Below are positions 1 through 13,363 of a stretch of 64,000 nucleotides of DNA, one piece after another. Location of the stretch: positions 3,100,001 through 3,164,000 of the forward strand of contig JAIUCV010000090.1 in the NCBI GenBank assembly GCA_026724425.1. The letters are read 5' to 3'. The stretch comes from Erythrophleum ivorense (taxonomy: Eukaryota; Streptophyta; Magnoliopsida; Fabales; Fabaceae). The stretch's first letter is position 1, and the number at the start of each line of letters is the position of its first letter. Position numbers and translations under genes: made by a program. The notes beneath the pieces are model-generated. The model was not told the origin of the DNA. It saw only the letters and a list, made by a program, of their open reading frames with translations, and made no database searches.

Positions 1-2609
1 ACTACAAGTATGTTTCTACATTGTGTGGAGGCATAGAGCTACGATTGGGACTCCTTACTGCTTATGTTTCTCTTAGGATGGTAGCTTTGATGTTCCTCTC
101 AAGGAATGAGAATCATGTCACACATGTTGCTCCTCCTAGTCCCGTGGAGAATCTAATGCATGTTTGGCTAAGTATGGGTCCGTCTTGATCATTACATACA
201 CTACAAGTATGTTTCTATAATTGTGTGGAGGCATAGAGCTACGATTGGAACTCCTTACTACTTATGTTTCTCTCAGGATGGTAGCTTTGATGTTCCTCTC
301 AAGGAATGAGAATCATGTCACACAAGTTGCTCCTCCTAGTCCCGTGGAGAATCTAATGCATGTTTGGCTAAGTATGGGTCCGTCTTGATTATTACATACA
401 CTACAAGTATGTTTCTACATTGTGTGGAGGCATAGAGCTACGATTGGGACTCCTTACCGCTTATGTTTCTCTCAGGATGGTAGCTTTGATGTTCCTCTCA
501 AGGAATGAGAATCATGTCACACATGTTGCTCCTCCTAGTCCCGTGGAGAATCTAATGCATGTTTGGCTAAGTATGGGTCCGTCTTGATCATTACATACAC
601 TAGAAGTATGTTTCTACATTGTGTGGAGGCATAGAGCTACGATTGTGACTCCTTACTGCTTATGTTTCTCTCAGGATGGTAGCTTTGATGTTCCTCTCAA
701 GGAATGAGAATCATGTCACACATGTTGCTCCTCATAGTCCCGTGGAGAACCTAATGCATGTTTGGCTAAGTATGGGTCCGTCTTGATCATTACATACACT
801 ACAAGTATGTTTCTACATTGTGTGAAGGCATAGAGCTACGATTGGGACTCCTTACTGCTTATGTTTCTCTTAGGATGGTAGCTTTGATGTTCCTCTCAAG
901 GAATGAGAATCATGTCACACATGTTGCTCCTCATAGTCCCGTGGACAACCTAATGCATGTTTGGCTAAGTATGGGTATGTCTTGATCATTACATACACTA
1001 GAAGTATGTTTCTACATTGTGTGGAGGCATAGAGCTACGATTGGGACTCCTTACTGCTTATGTTTCTCTTAGGATGGTAGCTTTGATGTTCCTCTCAAGG
1101 AATGAGAATCATGTCACACATGTTGCTCCTCATAGTCCCGTGGACAACCTAATGCATGTTTGGCTAAGTATGGGTATGTCTTGATCATTACATACACTAG
1201 AAGTATGTTTCTACATTGTGTGGAGGCATAAAGCTACGATTGGGACTCCTTACTGCTTATGTTTCTCTTAGGATGGTAGCTTTGATGTTCCTCTCAAGGA
1301 ATGAGAATCATGTCACACATGTTGCTCCTCATAGTCCCGTGGAGAACCTAATGCATGTTTGGCTAAGTATGGGTCCGTCTTGATCATTACATACACTACA
1401 AGTATGTTTCTACATTGTGTGGAGGCATAGAGCTACGATTGGGACTCCTTACTACTTATGTTTCTCTCAGGATGGTAGCTTTGATGTTCCTCTCAAGGAA
1501 TGAGAATCATGTCACACATGTTGCTCCTCATAGTCCCGTGGAGAACCTAATGCATGTTTGGCTAAGTATGGGTCCGTCTTGATTATTACATACACTACAA
1601 GTATGTTTCTACATTGTGTGGAGGGATAGAGCTACGATTGGGACTCCTTACTGCTTATGTTTCTCTCAGGATGGTAGCTTTGATGTTCCTCTCAAGGAAT
1701 GAGAATCATGTCACACAAGTTGCTCCTCCTAGTCCCGTGGAGAATCTAATGCATGTTTGGCTAAGTATGGGTCCGTCTTGATCATTACATACACTACAAG
1801 TATGTTTCTACATTGTGTGGAGGCATAGAGCTACGATTGGGACTCCTTACTACTTATGTTTCTCTCAGGATGGTAGCTTTGATGTGCCTCTGAAGGAATG
1901 AGAATCATGTCACACATTTTGCTCCTGCTAGTCCCGTGGAGAACCTAATGCATGTTTGGCTAAGTATGGGTCCGTCTTGATCATTACATAGACTACAAGT
2001 ATGTTTCTACATTGTGTGGAGGCATAGAGCTACGATTGGGACTCCTTACTGCTTATGTTTCTCTCAGGATGGTAGCTTTGATGTTCCTCTCAAGGAATGA
2101 GAATCATGTCACACAAGTTGCTCCTCCTAGTCCCGTGGAGAATCTAATGCATGTTTGGCTAAGTATGGGTCCGTCTTGATCATTACATACACTACAAGTA
2201 TGTTTCTATAATTGTGTGGAGGCATAGAGCTACGATTGGGACTCCTTACTACTAATGTTTCTCTCAGGATGGTAGCTTTGATGTTCCTCTCAAGGAATGA
2301 GAATCATGTCACACATGTTGCTCCTCATAGTCCCGTGGAGAACCTAATGCATGTTTGGCTAAGTATGGGTCCGTCTTGATCATTACATACACTACAAGTA
2401 TGTTTCTACATTGTGTGGAGGCATAGAGCTACGATTGGGACTCCTTACTGCTTATGTTTCTCTCAGGATGGTAGCTTTGATGTTCCTCTCAAGGAATGAC
2501 AATCATGTCACACATTTTGCTCCTCCTAGTCCCGTGGAGAACCTAATGCATGTTTGCCTAAGTATGGGTCCGTCTTGATCATTACATACACTACAAGTAT
2601 GTTTCTACA

Positions 2610-5600
2610 TTGTGTGGAGGCATAGAGCTACGATTGGGACTCCTTACTACTAATGTTTCTCTCAGGATGGTAGCTTTGATGTTCCTCTCAAGGAATGAGA
2701 ATCATGTCACACATGTTGCTCCTCATAGTCCCGTGGAGAACCTAATGCATGTTTGGCTAAGTATGGGTCCGTCTTGCTCATTACATACACTACAAGTATG
2801 TTTCTACATTGTGTGGAGGCATAGAGCTACGATTGGGACTCCTTACTACTTATGTTTCTCTCAGGATGGTATCTTTGATGTTCCTCTCAAGGAATGAGAA
2901 TCATGTCACACATGTTGCTCCTCCTAGTCCCGTGGAGAACCTAATGCATGTTTGGCTAAGTATGGGTCCGTCTTGATCATTACATACACTACAAGTATGT
3001 TTCTACATTGTGTGGAGGCATAGAGCTACGATTGGGACTCCTTACTGCTTATGTTTCTCTTAGGATGGTAGCTTTGATGTTCCTCTCAAGGAATGAGAAT
3101 CATGTCACACATGTTGCTCCTCCTAGTCCCGTGGAGAATCTAATGCATGTTTGGCTAAGTATGGGTCCGTCTTGATCATTACATACACTACAAGTATGTT
3201 TCTATAATTGTGTGGAGGCATAGAGCTACGATTGGAACTCCTTACTACTTATGTTTCTCTCAGGATGGTAGCTTTGATGTTCCTCTCAAGGAATGAGAAT
3301 CATGTCACACAAGTTGCTCCTCCTAGTCCCGTGGAGAATCTAATGCATGTTTGGCTAAGTATGGGTCCGTCTTGATTATTACATACACTACAAGTATGTT
3401 TCTACATTGTGTGGAGGCATAGAGCTACGATTGGGACTCCTTACCGCTTATGTTTCTCTCAGGATGGTAGCTTTGATGTTCCTCTCAAGGAATGAGAATC
3501 ATGTCACACATGTTGCTCCTCCTAGTCCCGTGGAGAATCTAATGCATGTTTGGCTAAGTATGGGTCCGTCTTGATCATTACATACACTAGAAGTATGTTT
3601 CTACATTGTGTGGAGGCATAGAGCTACGATTGTGACTCCTTACTGCTTATGTTTCTCTCAGGATGGTAGCTTTGATGTTCCTCTCAAGGAATGAGAATCA
3701 TGTCACACATGTTGCTCCTCATAGTCCCGTGGAGAACCTAATGCATGTTTGGCTAAGTATGGGTCCGTCTTGATCATTACATACACTACAAGTATGTTTC
3801 TACATTGTGTGAAGGCATAGAGCTACGATTGGGACTCCTTACTGCTTATGTTTCTCTTAGGATGGTAGCTTTGATGTTCCTCTCAAGGAATGAGAATCAT
3901 GTCACACATGTTGCTCCTCATAGTCCCGTGGACAACCTAATGCATGTTTGGCTAAGTATGGGTATGTCTTGATCATTACATACACTAGAACTATGTTTCT
4001 ACATTGTGTGGAGGCATAGAGCTACGATTGGGACTCCTTACTGCTTATGTTTCTCTTAGGATGGTAGCTTTGATGTTCCTCTCAAGGAATGAGAATCATG
4101 TCACACATGTTGCTCCTCATAGTCCCGTGGACAACCTAATGCATGTTTGGCTAAGTATGGGTATGTCTTGATCATTACATACACTAGAAGTATGTTTCTA
4201 CATTGTGTGGAGGCATAAAGCTACGATTGGGACTCCTTACTGCTTATGTTTCTCTTAGGATGGTAGCTTTGATGTTCCTCTCAAGGAATGAGAATCATGT
4301 CACACATGTTGCTCCTCATAGTCCCGTGGAGAACCTAATGCATGTTTGGCTAAGTATGGGTCCGTCTTGATCATTACATACACTACAAGTATGTTTCTAC
4401 ATTGTGTGGAGGCATAGAGCTACGATTGGGACTCCTTACTACTTATGTTTCTCTCAGGATGGTAGCTTTGATGTTCCTCTCAAGGAATGAGAATCATGTC
4501 ACACATGTTGCTCCTCATAGTCCCGTGGAGAACCTAATGCATGTTTGGCTAAGTATGGGTCCGTCTTGATTATTACATACACTACAAGTATGTTTCTACA
4601 TTGTGTGGAGGGATAGAGCTACGATTGGGACTCCTTACTGCTTATGTTTCTCTCAGGATGGTAGCTTTGATGTTCCTCTCAAGGAATGAGAATCATGTCA
4701 CACAAGTTGCTCCTCCTAGTCCCGTGGAGAATCTAATGCATGTTTGGCTAAGTATGGGTCCGTCTTGATCATTACATACACTACAAGTATGTTTCTATAA
4801 TTGTGTGGAGGCATAGAGCTACGATTGGGACTCCTTACTACTAATGTTTCTCTCAGGATGGTAGCTTTGATGTTCCTCTCAAGGAATGAGAATCATGTCA
4901 CACATGTTGCTCCTCATAGTCCCGTGGAGAACCTAATGCATGTTTGGCTAAGTATGGGTCCGTCTTGATCATTACATACACTACAAGTATGTTTCTACAT
5001 TGTGTGGAGGCATAGAGCTACGATTGGGACTCCTTACTGCTTATGTTTCTCTCAGGATGGTAGCTTTGATGTTCCTCTCAAGGAATGACAATCATGTCAC
5101 ACATTTTTCTCCTCCTAGTCCCGTGGAGAACCTAATGCATGTTTGCCTAAGTATGGGTCCGTCTTGATCATTACATACACTACAAGTATGTTTCTACATT
5201 GTGTGGAGGCATAGAGCTACGATTGGGACTCCTTACTACTAATGTTTCTCTCAGGATGGTAGCTTTGATGTTCCTCTCAAGGAATGAGAATCATGTCACA
5301 CATGTTGCTCCTCATAGTCCCGTGGAGAACCTAATGCATGTTTGGCTAAGTATGGGTCCGTCTTGCTCATTACATACACTACAAGTATGTTTCTACATTG
5401 TGTGGAGGCATAGAGCTACGATTGGGACTCCTTACTACTTATGTTTCTCTCAGGATGGTAGCTTTGATGTTCCTCTCAAGGAATGACAATCATGTCACAC
5501 ATGTTGCTCCTCCTAGTCCCGTGGAGAACCTAATGCATGTTTGGCTAAGTATGGGTCCGTCTTGATCATTACATACACTACAAGTATGTTTCTACATTGT

Positions 5601-7787
5601 GTGGAGGCATAGAGCTACGATTGGGACTCCTTACTGCTTATGTTTCTCTCAGGATGGTAGCTTTGATGTTCCTCTCAAGGAATGAGAATCATGTCACACA
5701 TGTTGCTCCTCCTAGTCCCGTGGAGAATCTAATGCATGTTTGGCTAAGTATGGGTCCGGCTTGATCATTACATACACTACAAGTATGTTTCTATAATTGT
5801 GTGGAGGCATAGAGCTACGATTGGAACTCCTTACTACTTATGTTTCTCTCAGGATGGTAGCTTTGATGTTCCTCTCAAGGAATGAGAATCATGTCACACA
5901 AGTTGCTCCTCCTAGTCCCGTGGAGAATCTAATGCATGTTTGGCTAAGTATGGGTCCGTCTTGATTATTACATACACTACAAGTATGTTTCTACATTGTG
6001 TGGAGGCATAGAGCTACGATCGGGACTCCTTACTGCTTATGTTTCTCTCAGGATGGTAGCTTTGATGTTCCTCTCATGGAATGAGAATCATGTCACACAT
6101 GTTGCTCCTCCTAGTCCCGTGGAGAATCTAATGCATGTTTGGCTAAGTATGGGTCCGTCTTGATCATTACATACACTAGAAGTATGTTTCTACATTGTGT
6201 GGAGGCATAGAGCTACGATTGTGACTCCTTACTGCTTATGTTTCTCTCAGGATGGTAGCTTTGATGTTCCTCTCAAGGAATGAGAATCATGTCACACATG
6301 TTGCTCCTCATAGTCCCGTGGAGAACCTAATGCATGTTTGGCTAAGTATGGGTCCGTCTTGATCATTACATACACTACAAGTATGTTTCTACATTGTGTG
6401 AAGGCATAGAGCTACGATTGGGACTCCTTACTGCTTATGTTTCTCTTAGGATGGTAGCTTTGATGTTCCTCTCAAGGAATGAGAATCATGTCACACATGT
6501 TGCTCCTCATAGTCCCGTGGACAACCTAATGCATGTTTGGCTAAGTATGGGTATGTCTTGATCATTACATACACTAGAAGTATGTTTCTACATTGTGTGG
6601 AGGCATAGAGCTACGATTGGGACTCCTTACTGCTTATGTTTCTCTTAGGATGGTAGCTTTGATGTTCCTCTCAAGGAATGAGAATCATGTCACACATGTT
6701 GCTCCTCATAGTCCCGTGGACAACCTAATGCATGTTTGGCTAAGTATGGGTATGTCTTGATCATTACATACACTAGAAGTATGTTTCTACATTGTGTGGA
6801 GGCATAAAGCTACGATTGGGACTCCTTACTGCTTATGTTTCTCTTAGGATGGTAGCTTTGATGTTCCTCTCAAGGAATGAGAATCATGTCACATATGTTG
6901 CTCCTCATAGTCCCGTGGAGAACCTAATGCATGTTTGGCTAAGTATGGGTCCGTCTTGATCATTACATACACTACAAGTATGTTTCTACATTGTGTGGAG
7001 GCATAGAGCTATGATTGGGACTCCTTACTACTTATGTTTCTCTCAGGATGGTAGCTTTGATGTTCCTCTCAAGGAATGAGAATCATGTCACACATGTTGC
7101 TCCTCATAGTCCCGTGGAGAACCTAATGCATGTTTGGCTAAGTATGGGTCCGTCTTGATTATTACATACACTACAAGTATGTTTCTACATTGTGTGGAGG
7201 GATAGAGCTACGATTGGGACTCCTTACTGCTTATGTTTCTCTCAGGATGGTAGCTTTGATGTTCCTCTCAAGGAATGAGAATCATGTCACACAAGTTGCT
7301 CCTCCTAGTCCCGTGGAGAATCTAATGCATGTTTGGCTAAGTATGGGTCCGTCTTGATCATTACATACACTACAAGTATGTTTCTATAATTGTGTGGAGG
7401 CATAGAGCTACGATTGGGACTCCTTACTACTAATGTTTCTCTCAGGATGGTAGCTTTGATGTTCCTCTCAAGGAATGAGAATCATGTCACACATGTTGCT
7501 CCTCATAGTCCCGTGGAGAACCTAATGCATGTTTGGCTAAGTATGGGTCCGTCTTGATCATTACATACACTACAAGTATGTTTCTACATTGTGTGGAGGC
7601 ATAGAGCTACGATTGGGACTCCTTACTGCTTATGTTTCTCTCAGGATGGTAGCTTTGATGTTCCTCTCAAGGAATGACAATCATGTCACACATTTTGCTC
7701 CTCCTAGTCCCGTGGAGAACCTAATGCATGTTTGCCTAAGTATGGGTCCGTCTTGATCATTACATACACTACAAGTATGTTTCTACA
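2610..7787 (+). repeat. Two tandem 13-monomer HOR units (2589 bp)
   Basis: The same landmark combination (a CTACTAATG monomer followed by a CTTGCTCATTAC monomer) starts at 2610, 5199 and 7788, spacings of exactly 2589 bp or 13 monomers. The two units are not equal. The first carries GGTATCTTTG near 2866, as does the unit starting at 7788. The second carries CACATTTTTCTCC near 5100, GGTCCGGCTTG near 5753 and CTCATGGAATG near 6072, which recur in the unit starting at 10576. Confidence 0.85.
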
Positions 7788-10700
7788 TTGTGTGGAGGCA
7801 TAGAGCTACGATTGGGACTCCTTACTACTAATGTTTCTCTCAGGATGGTAGCTTTGATGTTCCTCTCAAGGAATGAGAATCATGTCACACATGTTGCTCC
7901 TCATAGTCCCGTGGAGAACCTAATGCATGTTTGGCTAAGTATGGGTCCGTCTTGCTCATTACATACACTACAAGTATGTTTCTACATTGTGTGGAGGCAT
8001 AGAGCTACGATTGGGACTCCTTACTACTTATGTTTCTCTCAGGATGGTATCTTTGATGTTCCTCTCAAGGAATGAGAATCATGTCACACATGTTGCTCCT
8101 CCTAGTCCCGTGGAGAACCTAATGCATGTTTGGCTAAGTATGGGTCCGTCTTGATCATTACATACACTACAAGTATGTTTCTACATTGTGTGGAGGCATA
8201 GAGCTACGATTGGGACTCCTTACTGCTTATGTTTCTCTTAGGATGGTAGCTTTGATGTTCCTCTCAAGGAATGAGAATCATGTCACACATGTTGCTCCTC
8301 CTAGTCCCGTGGAGAATCTAATGCATGTTTGGCTAAGTATGGGTCCGTCTTGATCATTACATACACTACAAGTATGTTTCTATAATTGTGTGGAGGCATA
8401 GAGCTACGATTGGAACTCCTTATTACTTATGTTTCTCTCAGGATGGTAGCTTTGATGTTCCTCTCAAGGAATGAGAATCATGTCACACAAGTTGCTCCTC
8501 CTAGTCCCGTGGAGAATCTAATGCATGTTTGGCTAAGTATGGGTCCGTCTTGATTATTACATACACTACAAGTATGTTTCTACACTGTGTGGAGGCATAG
8601 AGCTACGATTGGGACTCCTTACCGCTTATGTTTCTCTCAGGATGGTAGCTTTGATGTTCCTCTCAAGGAATGAGAATCATGTCACACATGTTGCTCCTCC
8701 TAGTCCCGTGGAGAATCTAATGCATGTTTGGCTAAGTATGGGTCCGTCTTGATTATTACATACACTACAAGTATGTTTCTACATTGTGTGGAGGGATAGA
8801 GCTACGATTGGGACTCCTTACTGCTTATGTTTCTCTCAGGATGGTAGCTTTGATGTTCCTCTCAAGGAATGAGAATCATGTCACACATGTTGCTCCTCAT
8901 AGTCCCGTGGAGAACCTAATGCATGTTTGGCTAAGTATGGGTCCGTCTTGATCATTACATACACTACAAGTATGTTTCTACATTGTGTGAAGGCATAGAG
9001 CTACGATTGGGACTCCTTACTGCTTATGTTTCTCTCAGGATGGTAGCTTTGATGTTCCTCTCAAGGAATGAGAATCATGTCACACATGTTGCTCCTCATA
9101 GTCCCGTGGAGAACCTAATGCATGTTTGGCTAAGTATGGGTCCGTCTTGATCATTACATACACTACAAGTATGTTTCTACATTGTGTGAAGGCATAGAGC
9201 TACGATTGGGACTCCTTACTGCTTATGTTTCTCTTAGGATGGTAGCTTTGATGTTCCTCTCAAGGAATGAGAATCATGTCACACATGTTGCTCCTCATAG
9301 TCCCGTGGACAACCTAATGCATGTTTGGCTAAGTATGGGTCCGTCTTGATTATTACATACACTACAAGTATGTTTCTACATTGTGTGGAGGGATAGAGCT
9401 ACGATTGGGACTCCTTACTGCTTATGTTTCTCTCAGGATGGTAGCTTTGATGTTCCTCTCAAGGAATGAGAATCATGTCACACATGTTGCTCCTCATAGT
9501 CCCGTGGACAACCTAATGCATGTTTGGCTAAGTATGGGTATGTCTTGATCATTACATACACTAGAAGTATGTTTCTACATTGTGTGGAGGCATAAAGCTA
9601 CGATTGGGACTCCTTACTGCTTATGTTTCTCTTAGGATGGTAGCTTTGATGTTCCTCTCAAGGAATGAGAATCATGTCACACATGTTGCTCCTCATAGTC
9701 CCGTGGAGAACCTAATGCATGTTTGGCTAAGTATGGGTCCGTCTTGATCATTACATACACTACAAGTATGTTTCTACATTGTGTGGAGGCATAGAGCTAC
9801 GATTGGGACTCCTTACTACTTATGTTTCTCTCAGGATGGTAGCTTTGATGTTCCTCTCAAGGAATGAGAATCATGTCACACATGTTGCTCCTCATAGTCC
9901 CGTGGAGAACCTAATGCATGTTTGGCTAAGTATGGGTCCGTCTTGATTATTACATACACTACAAGTATGTTTCTACATTGTGTGGAGGGATAGAGCTACG
10001 ATTGGGACTCCTTACTGCTTATGTTTCTCTCAGGATGGTAGCTTTGATGTTCCTCTCAAGGAATGAGAATCATGTCACACAAGTTGCTCCTCCTAGTCCC
10101 GTGGAGAATCTAATGCATGTTTGGCTAAGTATGGGTCCGTCTTGATCATTACATACACTACAAGTATGTTTCTATAATTGTGTGGAGGCATAGAGCTACG
10201 ATTGGGACTCCTTACTACTAATGTTTCTCTCAGGATGGTAGCTTTGATGTTCCTCTCAAGGAATGAGAATCATGTCACACATGTTGCTCCTCATAGTCCC
10301 GTGGAGAACCTAATGCATGTTTGGCTAAGTATGGGTCCGTCTTGATCATTACATACACTACAAGTATGTTTCTACATTGTGTGGAGGCATAGAGCTACGA
10401 TTGGGACTCCTTACTGCTTATGTTTCTCTCAGGATGGTAGCTTTGATGTTCCTCTCAAGGAGTGACAATCATGTCACACATTTTTCTCCTCCTAGTCCCG
10501 TGGAGAACCTAATGCATGTTTGCCTAAGTATGGGTCCGTCTTGATCATTACATACACTACAAGTATGTTTCTACATTGTGTGGAGGCATAGAGCTACGAT
10601 TGGGACTCCTTACTACTAATGTTTCTCTCAGGATGGTAGCTTTGATGTTCCTCTCAAGGAATGAGAATCATGTCACACATGTTGCTCCTCATAGTCCCGT

Positions 10701-13363
10701 GGAGAACCTAATGCATGTTTGGCTAAGTATGGGTCCGTCTTGCTCATTACATACACTACAAGTATGTTTCTACATTGTGTGGAGGCATAGAGCTACGATT
10801 GGGACTCCTTACTACTTATGTTTCTCTCAGGATGGTAGCTTTGATGTTCCTCTCAAGGAATGACAATCATGTCACACATGTTGCTCCTCCTAGTCCCGTG
10901 GAGAACCTAATGCATGTTTGGCTAAGTATGGGTCCGTCTTGATCATTACATACACTACAAGTATGTTTCTACATTGTGTGGAGGCATAGAGCTACGATTG
11001 GGACTCCTTACTGCTTATGTTTCTCTCAGGATGGTAGCTTTGATGTTCCTCTCAAGGAATGAGAATCATGTCACACATGTTGCTCCTCCTAGTCCCGTGG
11101 AGAATCTAATGCATGTTTGGCTAAGTATGGGTCCGGCTTGATCATTACATACACTACAAGTATGTTTCTATAATTGTGTGGAGGCATAGAGCTACGATTG
11201 GAACTCCTTACTACTTATGTTTCTCTCAGGATGGTAGCTTTGATGTTCCTCTCAAGGAATGAGAATCATGTCACACAAGTTGCTCCTCCTAGTCCCGTGG
11301 AGAATCTAATGCATGTTTGGCTAAGTATGGGTCCGTCTTGATTATTACATACACTACAAGTATGTTTCTACATTGTGTGGAGGCATAGAGCTACGATTGG
11401 GACTCCTTACTGCTTATGTTTCTCTCAGGATGGTAGCTTTGATGTTCCTCTCATGGAATGAGAATCATGTCACACATGTTGCTCCTCCTAGTCCCGTGGA
11501 GAATCTAATGCATGTTTGGCTAAGTATGGGTCCGTCTTGATCATTACATACACTAGAAGTATGTTTCTACATTGTGTGGAGGCATAGAGCTACGATTGTG
11601 ACTCCTTACTGCTTATGTTTCTCTCAGGATGGTAGCTTTGATGTTCCTCTCAAGGAATGAGAATCATGTCACACATGTTGCTCCTCATAGTCCCGTGGAG
11701 AACCTAATGCATGTTTGGCTAAGTATGGGTCCGTCTTGATCATTACATACACTACAAGTATGTTTCTACATTGTGTGAAGGCATAGAGCTACGATTGGGA
11801 CTCCTTACTGCTTATGTTTCTCTTAGGATGGTAGCTTTGATGTTCCTCTCAAGGAATGAGAATCATGTCACACATGTTGCTCCTCATAGTCCCGTGGACA
11901 ACCTAATGCATGTTTGGCTAAGTATGGGTATGTCTTGATCATTACATACACTAGAAGTATGTTTCTACATTGTGTGGAGGCATAGAGCTACGATTGGGAC
12001 TCCTTACTGCTTATGTTTCTCTTAGGATGGTAGCTTTGATGTTCCTCTCAAGGAATGAGAATCATGTCACACATGTTGCTCCTCATAGTCCCGTGGACAA
12101 CCTAATGCATGTTTCGCTAAGTATGGGTATGTCTTGATCATTACATACACTAGAAGTATGTTTCTACATTGTGTGGAGGCATAAAGCTACGATTGGGACT
12201 CCTTACTGCTTATGTTTCTCTTAGGATGGTAGCTTTGATGTTCCTCTCAAGGAATGAGAATCATGTCACACATGTTGCTCCTCATAGTCCCGTGGAGAAC
12301 CTAATGCATGTTTGGCTAAGTATGGGTCCGTCTTGATCATTACATACACTACAAGTATGTTTCTACATTGTGTGGAGGCATAGAGCTACGATTGGGACTC
12401 CTTACTACTTATGTTTCTCTCAGGATGGTAGCTTTGATGTTCCTCTCAAGGAATGAGAATCATGTCACACATGTTGCTCCTCATAGTCCCGTGGAGAACC
12501 TAATGCATGTTTGGCTAAGTATGGGTCCGTCTTGATTATTACATACACTACAAGTATGTTTCTACATTGTGTGGAGGGATAGAGCTACGATTGGGACTCC
12601 TTACTGCTTATGTTTCTCTCAGGATGGTAGCTTTGATGTTCCTCTCAAGGAATGAGAATCATGTCACACAAGTTGCTCCTCCTAGTCCCGTGGAGAATCT
12701 AATGCATGTTTGGCTAAGTATGGGTCCGTCTTGATCATTACATACACTACAAGTATGTTTCTATAATTGTGTGGAGGCATAGAGCTACGATTGGGACTCC
12801 TTACTACTAATGTTTCTCTCAGGATGGTAGCTTTGATGTTCCTCTCAAGGAATGAGAATCATGTCACACATGTTGCTCCTCATAGTCCCGTGGAGAACCT
12901 AATGCATGTTTGGCTAAGTATGGGTCCGTCTTGATCATTACATACACTACAAGTATGTTTCTACATTGTGTGGAGGCATAGAGCTACGATTGGGACTCCT
13001 TACTGCTTATGTTTCTCTCAGGATGGTAGCTTTGATGTTCCTCTCAAGGAATGACAATCATGTCACACATGTTGCTCCTCCTAGTCCCGTGGAGAATCTA
13101 ATGCATGTTTGGCTAAGTATGGGTCCGTCTTGATCATTACATACACTACAAGTATGTTTCTACATTGTGTGGAGGCATAGAGCTACGATTGGGACTCCTT
13201 ACTACTTATGTTTCTCTCAGGATGGTAGCTTTGATGTTCCTCTCAAGGAATGAGAATCATGTCACACATGTTGCTCCTCCTAGTCCCGTGGAGAACCTAA
13301 TGCATGTTTGGCTAAGTATGGGTCTGTCTTGATCATTACATACACTACAAGTATGTTTCTACA
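7788..13363 (+). repeat. Two tandem 14-monomer HOR units (2788 bp)
   Basis: The landmarks of the preceding units recur at 7788, 10576 and 13364, spacings of 2788 bp, one monomer more than the units to the left. The extra length lies in a run of rearranged monomers around 8.7-9.5 kb, where subtypes that normally occur once per unit are repeated. The unit starting at 10576 shares private variants with the one at 5199, so the two 13/14-monomer versions alternate. Confidence 0.8.
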
